From the NCBI GenBank assembly GCA_030610025.1, contig JAUWSP010000229.1, positions 1 through 5,335 on the forward strand: a stretch of 5,335 bases of DNA. Reading direction: 5' to 3'. Each line of letters starts with the position of its first letter. Within the stretch, counting starts at the first letter, position 1. This stretch comes from Acidobacteriota bacterium. Its GTDB lineage: Bacteria; Acidobacteriota; Thermoanaerobaculia; Multivoradales; JAHEKO01. Positions 1-5,335 of the stretch are shown here, in pieces. The notes beneath the pieces are model-generated. The model did no database searches. It had not been told where the DNA came from and saw only the letters and a list, made by a program, of their open reading frames with translations. Both the position numbers and the translations under genes were made by a program.

Positions 1-2
1 CC

Positions 3-275
3 CAGGTCGCGACCGTCCGAGGCTTCCCGCTGAAGACGGTCAACGTCTCCACTACGACCAACAAGAAGGGCAAGTCGATGCAGACCACCTCGACGACCGA
101 GGTGACCACACTGCGTGAAGAGTCGATTCCCGGCTCCACCTTCGGGTGGCCCGACCATTACACCGAGGTCGAAATCCTTCCTGAGGTGCCGGAAGGCTAC
201 GACCAGCAGGGTGATGCCCAGGACGAGGGCGGCAAGAAGAAGGGCCTCAAGGGCCTCTTCAAGCCAGGTGGTTGA
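3..275 (+). CDS. C-terminal fragment of a DUF4412-like protein (5' end outside window)
   Basis: The frame is open from the window edge to a TGA at 273-275, giving the last 90 residues of a longer protein. The visible part starts QVATVRGFPLKTV and continues with a Thr-rich stretch. It then has TTEVTTLREESIPGSTFGWP and DHYTEVEI. This resembles the end of DUF4412-type exported proteins, where a 'GFPV/L(R/K)T' strand is followed by a Thr-rich strand, a 'TEVTSL...(I/L)PxSxFxxPxGY' segment and a short tail. I recognise this from family pattern only; no search was made. The tail is acidic (DAQDEGG) and then basic and Gly-rich (KKKGLKGLFKPGG), probably disordered. An in-frame ATG at 78 exists, but coding is evident upstream of it, so it is not the real start. 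The function of DUF4412 proteins is unknown. The gene lies on the same strand as the M48 gene, 222 bp upstream of it. Confidence 0.6.
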   Translation, partial: QVATVRGFPLKTVNVSTTTNKKGKSMQTTSTTEVTTLREESIPGSTFGWPDHYTEVEILPEVPEGYDQQGDAQDEGGKKKGLKGLFKPGG

Positions 276-460
276 TCGGAAGAGAGATTCGAGTACCTCG
301 GGCACCTTGGTACGACGAGGAGAGCAGCAGCGCGCTGATTGCGGACAGGCCATTCGCGTCCATCACGGTAGAGATGGCGATAGCGGCGAGAGTACCAGCC
401 AGGGGACGAGTCACCATCACTGCGGGTGCTAGACTTCGCCGTCAACACTTCAGACTATTG

Positions 461-468
461 AAGGAGGT
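461..468 (+). promoter_or_regulatory. Perfect Shine-Dalgarno-like AAGGAGGT, misplaced for the next start
   Basis: AAGGAGGT matches the anti-Shine-Dalgarno complement exactly, but it ends 29 bases before the ATG at 498, well beyond the usual 5-10 base spacing. No ATG, GTG or TTG lies at a normal distance after it, and the M48 frame has no start codon between 468 and 498. It may be a ribosome standby site, part of a leader structure, or coincidence. Confidence 0.3.
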
Positions 469-484
469 CTGTACCGTTCGCTTC

Positions 485-490
485 GAGGGA
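485..490 (+). promoter_or_regulatory. Ribosome binding site of the M48 gene
   Basis: GAGGGA lies seven bases upstream of the ATG at 498 and supports that start. The better match AAGGAGGT at 461-468 is too far away to serve it directly. The start is also supported because the encoded N-terminus is a clean signal peptide. Confidence 0.6.
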
Positions 491-497
491 ACGTGCC

Positions 498-1646
498 ATG
501 ATCCGACTGACACTCGCCATTCTTGCGCTCTTGGTGTCTGCCCTGCCCGCCGATGCCCAGTTCAACCTCAATAAGCTGAAGAAGGCCGCCGATACGGCGC
601 TGGACGTGGCTGAGACGGTCGACGACTTCACTTTTTCCGAAGCCGAGGAAATCGAGCTGGGCCTGGCCATCAGCAATCGGATCCGGGCCCGCTACGGAGT
701 AGCCCAGGACCCCGAGGTAACGCGGTACATGAGTCTAGTGGGAGCCACAGTGGCACAGAAGAGTGGCCGGCCCTCGATACCCTGGCAGTGGATCGTCCTC
801 GATTCCGATGTCGTCAACGCCTTCGCCGCTCCCGGAGGCTACATTCATGTGACCCGCGGCGCCCTGGCGGTCATCGGGAGCGAAGCGGAGCTGGCTGGGG
901 TGCTGGCTCACGAGGCCGCTCATGTCACCCGCAAGCACACCTTGAAGGCCCTCCAGAAGTCCACAGGGATGGAGCTGGCCCAGAACCAGGCTTCGTTCAC
1001 GATGGGCTCCGCCCTTTTCGAAGCGGTAGCCGATCAGGCGGCCAAGGCTGTACTCGCCGGCTTCGGCCAGGCCGAGGAGCTCGAGGCCGACAAAGTGGGC
1101 GTGGAGATTGCGGCCCGGGTCGGATATCGAGCAGCTGGCCTCACCAACTTCCTGGGAACCCTGAATACGATTTCGCCAGGCACCGCTTCGTCTTCGGCCC
1201 TCTTCCGCTCACACCCCGAGACCGACGAGCGCGTCAAGAAGCTCGACAAGACGATCAAGAAGAACCACCTGGATGACGGAGTCTGGCTGGCGGAGCGCTA
1301 CGCTTCTTCTGTGACCTACGACGCGGCCCTGGCAAGCACTGGCGGACCCTCTGTGGTTGGTGGGCGTGGCGTCGCCGGCTCGACAGATTCCGAAGCGACC
1401 GCCGAAGAAGAAGCTGCGGAAGATGAGAAAGGGGACAAAGGGAAGTTCTCTCTCGCCAAGCTCGCCGACCCATTCGCGATGGGTAGTGAGGAGGAGTCAG
1501 CCGAGGTAACGGGTGCCGGGGCGGGGCGGGCCGTGGGCGAGGAGACCGGCGAAGAGGAAGGCGGCGTCAAGAACACCGAGATCGTCGAGATCAGGCTGGT
1601 CCCCGGCGAGCTCGTAGCCTTCCAGAAAGAGGGCGGACTGAACTAG
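498..1646 (+). CDS. Secreted M48 family zinc metallopeptidase with acidic C-terminal tail
   Basis: A 382-residue zinc endopeptidase of the M48 (Ste24/HtpX/BepA-like) family, predicted to act in the periplasm. Residues 1-20 form a signal peptide (hydrophobic core LTLAILALLVSAL, likely cut ADA|Q). There is no lipobox Cys and no later membrane segment, so it is a soluble exported form unlike integral-membrane HtpX. The catalytic domain spans about 44-260. HEAAH (138-142) supplies two zinc-binding His and the general base E139. EELEAD (193-198) supplies the third ligand, E194, plus the conserved D198. SHPETDERVKKL (238-249) is the conserved motif near the end of M48 domains. Residues 280-360 are low-complexity, rich in Glu/Gly/Ala and probably disordered. 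A short ordered-looking end (NTEIVEIRLVPGELVAFQ, 359-376) follows. BepA-type relatives act in outer-membrane protein quality control; the substrate here is unknown. There are no TPR repeats, unlike BepA. The stop lies 10 bases before the cyclase GTG, so the two probably share a transcript. The family call is sure; the role is inferred. Confidence 0.93.
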   Translation: MIRLTLAILALLVSALPADAQFNLNKLKKAADTALDVAETVDDFTFSEAEEIELGLAISNRIRARYGVAQDPEVTRYMSLVGATVAQKSGRPSIPWQWIVLDSDVVNAFAAPGGYIHVTRGALAVIGSEAELAGVLAHEAAHVTRKHTLKALQKSTGMELAQNQASFTMGSALFEAVADQAAKAVLAGFGQAEELEADKVGVEIAARVGYRAAGLTNFLGTLNTISPGTASSSALFRSHPETDERVKKLDKTIKKNHLDDGVWLAERYASSVTYDAALASTGGPSVVGGRGVAGSTDSEATAEEEAAEDEKGDKGKFSLAKLADPFAMGSEEESAEVTGAGAGRAVGEETGEEEGGVKNTEIVEIRLVPGELVAFQKEGGLN

Positions 1647-1656
1647 GGTCCTCCCC

Positions 1657-3582
1657 GTGAAGAGGCCATCCAAACAGACAGCCTTGGTGGCGCTTGCAGT
1701 GGCTTGCGCCCTGCTCGGCCTTCTCGCGAGCGAAACCTCCTTTCTCCGCACGCTGGAGCTCAAGACCCTGGATCTACGGTTTCGCCTGCTGGGCGACCAG
1801 GGCGCGGCTTCAGCCGACATCGTTCTGGTCGCCATCGACGACGCCAGTCTCAAGACGCTCGAGCCGGCGGTGGGTCGGTGGCCGTGGCCGCGAGACGCCC
1901 ACTCCGTCCTGCTCGGCTATCTGCAGCGTGCCGGAGCCCGATTGGTGGTCTTCGACCTCCTCTTCCTCGAGCGGGATGCGCAGAACCCCGATGGGGACGC
2001 TACCTTTGCCGAGGCGACCGAGCAGGCAGGCAACGTCGTCCATTCCGTTCACCTCGGAAATCAACAGATCGCTGAGACTCCGTCCGATCTGCTGACCAGA
2101 GCTTCGATTCCCTCCGCCGGAGGCTTCGATTCCTTCGCGGGCATCGACTTCCCCCTCGAAGGGATTGCGCGAGGCGCCACGAGCCTGGGGCACGTAGCCA
2201 TGGCATTGGACCAGGACGGCCCCTGGCGGCGCTACCTGCTTCTCGCCGGACATGAAGGGCGGCTCCTGCCCTCAATCGCGTTGAGCAGCGCTCTGGCGAG
2301 TGAAGGGATCCCTCTGGACTCGCTCCGCGTGGAAGACCGCGAGGTCCAGGTTGGCGAGGCCGAGATTCCGCTCGACGCGGATTGGCGTCTGCCCATCTGG
2401 TTCAACGGTGGTCCCGGTACCTACAGGAAGTACCCTTACGGCCAGCTTTTCTACTCCGAGCTGCAGCTTCGTGAAGGTCAGGAGCCGGGTCTCGATCCCG
2501 ACCTCTTCGCCGACAAGATCGTCATCGTCGGGCTTTCAGCGGCGGGCCTGCACGACATCTTCACAACACCCTACAGCGGCGGGCGAGGGGAGCCGGGCGA
2601 GGGCCTCGGCAAGATGCACGGATTCGAGATTCACGCCAACGTGATCGACGATCTGCTGCATGGACGATTCCTGCACGAGGCTCCCGCGTGGCAGTGTCTG
2701 GGGGTCGTTCTATTGGTGGCCTCGGTCACGGTCGGGCTGACGCTCTACACCGGCTTGGTTACTGCGTTGACTGGCGCAGCGATCGTGCCGTTGGTCTACC
2801 TCTCCTTGGTCCATTGGGGCTTCAGCCACCGATACCAGTTGCCCGTGGTTTCAGTGATGCTCTCCTGGGCGCTCGCGCTGACCGCGGGTCTCGTCTACCA
2901 GTACTGGGTGGAGTCGGCCGAGAAGCGCAAGGTCAAGCGGATCTTCTCCCGCTACGTCTCCCCCGACGTTTACCAGGAGTTGCTGGACAATCCCAACGCT
3001 GCCTCCCTGGGCGGCACTCGTCGAGAGATGAGCGTGCTGTTCTCCGACCTGCGGGGCTTCACCACCTTTTCCGAAGGACGCTCACCCGAAGAGGTCATCG
3101 AGCAGCTCAACGAGTATTTCGCCGCCATGGTGGAGGTCGTCTTCGCTCATCGCGGCACCGTGGACAAGTTCGTGGGCGACATGATCATGGCTCTCTTCGG
3201 GGCTCCCCTGGAGGATGCCGATCACGCCGACAACGCCGTACGGTGCGCGCTGGCCATGCAGCAAAGCTTGGCAAGGCTCAACAAGACCTGGCGAAACGAG
3301 GGCCGCCCCGAGCTGGCCAGCGGCATCGGCATCAACAGCGGCGAGATGGTGGCGGGGAACCTGGGCTCGGAGAAGATCCAGAGCTACACCGTGATCGGCG
3401 ACAACGTGAATCTCGGAGCGCGCATCGAGTCGCTTTGCAAGGAGTTCCACGCCGAAATCCTCACCAGCGAGCTCACTGAGGCCCGGCTCACCGGCGACTA
3501 CTCCCTGGAAGAGCTCGGCGAAGTCACCGTCAAGGGCAGGACCCAGCCCGTCAAGATCTTCCGCGTACCCCTCTCGTCCTGA
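1657..3582 (+). CDS. CHASE2-domain class III adenylate/guanylate cyclase, membrane receptor
   Basis: A 641-residue receptor cyclase predicted to make cAMP from ATP in response to an extracytoplasmic signal. TM1 is about residues 8-25. A periplasmic CHASE2 domain follows (about 35-335), with DLRFRLLG (39-46), VAIDD (58-62), WPWPR (75-79), FDLLF (99-103), PYGQLFYSE (from 260), DKIVIVG (286-292), TTPYS (303-307) and HANVIDDLL (326-334). Three more helices lie near 348-367, 370-389 and 395-416. The linker RKVKRIFSRYVSP leads into the class III catalytic domain (about 455-641). Metal-binding Asp are D464 (FSDLRGFT) and D508 (KFVGD). K504 and T578 (SYTVIGD) are the Lys/Thr pair typical of bacterial adenylate cyclases. 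N585 and R589 (NLGAR) are the transition-state residues. All catalytic residues are present in one chain, so a homodimer would have two sites. The GTG start at 1657 is chosen because an in-frame stop at 1639-1641 excludes longer forms and TM1 begins directly after it. The ribosome site is weak (AGGG, 1645-1648), suggesting translational coupling to the M48 gene. The ligand is unknown. Confidence 0.95.
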   Translation: MKRPSKQTALVALAVACALLGLLASETSFLRTLELKTLDLRFRLLGDQGAASADIVLVAIDDASLKTLEPAVGRWPWPRDAHSVLLGYLQRAGARLVVFDLLFLERDAQNPDGDATFAEATEQAGNVVHSVHLGNQQIAETPSDLLTRASIPSAGGFDSFAGIDFPLEGIARGATSLGHVAMALDQDGPWRRYLLLAGHEGRLLPSIALSSALASEGIPLDSLRVEDREVQVGEAEIPLDADWRLPIWFNGGPGTYRKYPYGQLFYSELQLREGQEPGLDPDLFADKIVIVGLSAAGLHDIFTTPYSGGRGEPGEGLGKMHGFEIHANVIDDLLHGRFLHEAPAWQCLGVVLLVASVTVGLTLYTGLVTALTGAAIVPLVYLSLVHWGFSHRYQLPVVSVMLSWALALTAGLVYQYWVESAEKRKVKRIFSRYVSPDVYQELLDNPNAASLGGTRREMSVLFSDLRGFTTFSEGRSPEEVIEQLNEYFAAMVEVVFAHRGTVDKFVGDMIMALFGAPLEDADHADNAVRCALAMQQSLARLNKTWRNEGRPELASGIGINSGEMVAGNLGSEKIQSYTVIGDNVNLGARIESLCKEFHAEILTSELTEARLTGDYSLEELGEVTVKGRTQPVKIFRVPLSS

Positions 3583-3633
3583 ATCCTGCGTGATCGCTGC
3601 GGGAAAGAGGTCCTCTCGGAACCGACGGTGCCA

Positions 3634-3710
3634 GATCGGCCAAGGGGTCTCCTGGGTCGGAGGGGCATGGTCGGGTGAGGCCGCAGACTCAGGAGACCCC
3701 TTGGTCGATC
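3634..3710. terminator. Long hairpin in the convergent gap, likely bidirectional terminator without U-tract
   Basis: The arms are 3634-3658 and 3686-3710, around a loop of 27 bases (3659-3685). The core CCAAGGGGTCTCCTG (3640-3654) is perfectly repeated in reverse complement at 3690-3704. Pairing extends six bases outward, with one G-T at 3639/3705, and four inward, with one G-T at 3655/3689. Both are G-U wobbles in + strand RNA, giving an unbroken 25-bp RNA stem. On the - strand transcript those two become A-C mismatches. It lies 52 bases past the cyclase stop and 59 bases past the S9 peptidase stop, between convergent genes. No T-run follows on either strand, so it is not a classic intrinsic terminator. 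It could instead stabilise RNA 3' ends, block converging polymerases, or be a dispersed palindromic repeat. The structure is certain; the role is inferred. Confidence 0.6.
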
Positions 3711-3768
3711 CCATGCTCCCGGATACGCATCCAGGATCCGACGTGGGGCCCAAGCCCCCAATCCCTTC

Positions 3769-5335
3769 TCACTCGCCGTTGTAGGGGACGCCTTCGGTCA
3801 TCCAGGTCGGGGCCGGCTCGCCTTTGAGGTGGTGGTCGAAGAACTGCATCATCTTGATCGAGTAGTCCACCTTGTTCGGGTACTTCTTCAGGTGGTGCGG
3901 CTCGCCGCGGTACTGCAGGAAAATGCAGTCCTTGTCCAGGCGCCGGCAGGCCAGGTACAGCTCGATGCCCTGATACCAGGGCACGGCCTCGTCCTCGTCT
4001 CCGAACTGGATCAGCAGCGGCGTCTCGATCCGGTCGGCGAAGAAGACCGGTGAATTCTCGATGTAGAGATCCAGGTCCTCCCAGAGGCTGGCGCCGATAC
4101 GACTCTGCGACTGCTCGTACTGGAACTGTCGGGCTAGCCCCGAACCCCAGCGGATGCCGCTGTAGGCGCTCGTCATGTTCGAGACCGGTGCGCCGGCCAC
4201 GGCTGCCTTGAAGATGTTGGTTTCGGTGACGACGAAGGCGGTCTGATAGCCACTCCAGGAATGACCGTGCAGGCCGATCGCGTCCGGGTCGGCCACGCCC
4301 ATGTCGACGATCTTCTCTACGCCGGGGACCAGGCATCTCGTGGCGGAGGCTCCCGGCCGGCCGATCTCGAAACGAATGTCGGGCAGAAAGACGGCATACC
4401 CGTTGGAGGCGTACATCGGAAAGCTCGGTCGATGGTTGATGACCGGCTCGTTGAACTCGTTGAGGCGCTGCGAGAAGAAGCGGTAGTAGTAGATCAAGAC
4501 CGGATAGCGCTTGTCCGGGTCGTAGTTCCCCGGCATGATCAGCACACCCTGTAGCGGGACCCCGTCGAGGCTTGTCCACTCCACGAGCTCGGCCTCGCCC
4601 CAGGCAAAATCGGCCACCTGAGGGTTGGCATCGCTCAGCATCTTGGGCTCACCGAAGCTCTCTTCCGAGAGGTCTGGGACCGTGGTCCAAAGATCGGGGT
4701 ACTCGTCATAGCGCTCCCGAGTGAAGAGGATCCGGTTGGCATCTTCGGCTTTGGCCACGAAACCCACGAGGTGCCTGCCGGTTCCGAGCAGCTTGGTGGT
4801 ACCTCTCTGACCGGGCCGCGCTGTGTAGAAGGCGTCGTGCTTTTCCTTTTGGTGATAGCCCTCGACGAGCAAGCGGGAGTCTGGCTCGATGACAGTCTCC
4901 TCTGGATCCATATCGACCAACCTGAACGTCAGCTCCTGCTGACGCCCCGCGCCCTCCGTCAGGTTGAACGGCTCGTTGCCGTCCGTGTCGATCTGCCAGA
5001 TATCGTACTTGTCGTAGATGAAGATCGCGCTGTCGTCGGCCAGCCATTCGCTGAAGCCGTATCCCGGTGGGGCGTTCGGATAGTCGTGATCCTCGTCGGC
5101 GAAAGGAACGTCGAGCCCCGTCGTGATATTGCGCCGTTCTCCTGTCGCCACGTCGAAGAGGTGATAGTCCCCGTCGTGGTAGTACAGAACGAAGCCTCCG
5201 TTGGGCGACAAGGTCCAGTTGGGCTTCCAGTCCTCCTCCAAACGCTTGGCGACCAGGGTGCGCTCACCGTCGGTGAGGCTTACCGTGTAGATGTCGACAA
5301 AGGCGCCCTCCCAGGTGCGCTCCCTGAGATAGGGG
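3769..5335 (-). CDS. S9 family (prolyl oligopeptidase-type) serine peptidase, C-terminal part; 5' end outside window
   Basis: The frame is open from the right window edge to the TGA at 3771-3769, giving 521 visible residues (counted from the codon at 5334-5332). A TTG at 5241-5239 could be mistaken for a start, but protein-like sequence (PYLRERTWEGAFVDIYTV...) continues upstream, so the gene is truncated by the window. Residues 1 to about 250 look like beta-propeller blades (DGDYHLFDVATGE, 54-66; YDKYDIWQIDTDGNEPFNLT, 107-126). Residues about 255-521 form the alpha/beta-hydrolase domain. The triad is Ser359 in GHSWSG, Asp448 in DEDEAVPWYQG and His480 in GEPHH. Also present are GIRWGSG and YIENSPVFFAD, typical of a bacterial S9 group with long N-terminal propellers. 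The enzyme probably cleaves peptides, with the propeller limiting substrate size; export is likely for this group but the N-terminus is not seen. The nucleophile motif reads GxSxS rather than GxSxG. It converges on the cyclase gene and is separately transcribed. Confidence 0.92.
   Translation of the reverse strand, partial: PYLRERTWEGAFVDIYTVSLTDGERTLVAKRLEEDWKPNWTLSPNGGFVLYYHDGDYHLFDVATGERRNITTGLDVPFADEDHDYPNAPPGYGFSEWLADDSAIFIYDKYDIWQIDTDGNEPFNLTEGAGRQQELTFRLVDMDPEETVIEPDSRLLVEGYHQKEKHDAFYTARPGQRGTTKLLGTGRHLVGFVAKAEDANRILFTRERYDEYPDLWTTVPDLSEESFGEPKMLSDANPQVADFAWGEAELVEWTSLDGVPLQGVLIMPGNYDPDKRYPVLIYYYRFFSQRLNEFNEPVINHRPSFPMYASNGYAVFLPDIRFEIGRPGASATRCLVPGVEKIVDMGVADPDAIGLHGHSWSGYQTAFVVTETNIFKAAVAGAPVSNMTSAYSGIRWGSGLARQFQYEQSQSRIGASLWEDLDLYIENSPVFFADRIETPLLIQFGDEDEAVPWYQGIELYLACRRLDKDCIFLQYRGEPHHLKKYPNKVDYSIKMMQFFDHHLKGEPAPTWMTEGVPYNGE

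Larger units (their letters stand above)
276..497. other. 222-bp intergenic gap with no convincing gene
   Basis: This gap lies between the DUF4412-like gene and the M48 peptidase gene. Open frames cross it, but they run into the M48 gene in other frames or sit on the opposite strand, and their proteins are Arg/Ser-rich shadow translations. Two short inverted repeats are visible: GTACC/GGTAC at 293-297 and 309-313, and CCATC/GATGG at 360-364 and 373-377. Both have only 5-bp stems and no U-run, so neither is a clear terminator. TAGACT at 430-435 is a weak -10-like hexamer with no good -35 box at the expected spacing. The gap is long enough to hold the promoter of the M48-cyclase pair, but I cannot place one confidently. 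Confidence 0.5.

Noticed and set aside
272..574. A 100-codon + strand frame starting at a TTG that overlaps the DUF4412-like stop (TTGA)
   Set aside because: The overlap looks like coupling, but the frame runs 77 bases into the M48 gene, passes through the M48 signal peptide region and has no recognisable features.
788..1276. A 162-codon + strand frame inside the M48 gene
   Set aside because: It is an Arg/Gly-rich shadow of the M48 frame that contains HEAAH.
2688..3479. A 263-codon + strand frame inside the cyclase gene
   Set aside because: It is an alternative-frame translation, highly Arg/Gly-rich, and the real frame holds all cyclase motifs.
3082..3753. A 223-codon open frame on the - strand, antisense to the cyclase 3' half and running through the intergenic hairpin
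   Set aside because: It overlaps a certain gene over most of its length, and its protein shows no domain or motif. Long antisense frames are common in GC-rich DNA.
3744..3760. Short G/C hairpin GGGGC/GCCCC (3745-3749 and 3754-3758) just after the S9 stop
   Set aside because: It has only a 5-bp stem and no U-run; the much longer hairpin at 3634-3710 is the better terminator candidate.
3590..3784. A 64-codon + strand frame in the convergent gap
   Set aside because: It spans the long hairpin, has no ribosome binding site and overlaps the end of the S9 gene; the hairpin explains the region better.
3689..4579. A 296-codon open frame on the - strand within the S9 peptidase region
   Set aside because: It is an out-of-frame shadow of the peptidase gene, Arg/Pro-rich with no family motif. 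The peptidase frame carries the catalytic triad.
5239..5241. TTG as the start of the S9 peptidase
   Set aside because: The same frame remains open and protein-like to the window edge (31 more codons), and the fragment lacks most of the propeller, so the start lies outside.

Overview
The window is GC-rich and densely coding, with strong G/C preference at third codon positions. All four genes encode predicted exported or membrane-facing proteins. The mix is a DUF4412-like protein, a periplasmic M48 metallopeptidase with an acidic tail, a CHASE2-linked class III cyclase and a large S9 prolyl-oligopeptidase-family enzyme. This looks like a free-living Gram-negative bacterium of the Acidobacteriota/Gemmatimonadota kind or a related uncultured lineage. 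That placement is an inference from gene content and composition; no phylogenetic marker is present.

Layout on the + strand: the C-terminal 90 residues of a DUF4412-like protein (3-275) are followed by a 222-bp gap and a complete secreted M48 metallopeptidase (498-1646). Ten bases after that stop comes a complete CHASE2-adenylate/guanylate cyclase receptor (1657-3582, GTG start). The M48 and cyclase genes are almost certainly co-transcribed. The DUF4412-like gene may belong to the same unit, but the 222-bp gap leaves room for a separate promoter.

On the - strand, converging on the cyclase, lies the C-terminal 521 residues of an S9 family serine peptidase (3769-5335). Its 5' end is outside the window. 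The 186-bp convergent gap holds a striking near-perfect 25-bp inverted repeat (3634-3658 / 3686-3710). It is probably a bidirectional transcription stop or 3'-end-protecting structure, although it lacks a U-tract.

Taken together, one possible reading is an envelope module. The M48 protein would handle periplasmic protein quality control or processing. The cyclase would sense an extracytoplasmic signal through CHASE2 and make cAMP in the cytoplasm. The S9 enzyme would degrade peptides but is separately transcribed. The M48-cyclase link rests only on adjacency. I see no clear new defence, mobile or RNA system; there are no tRNAs, rRNAs, CRISPR repeats or insertion sequences.
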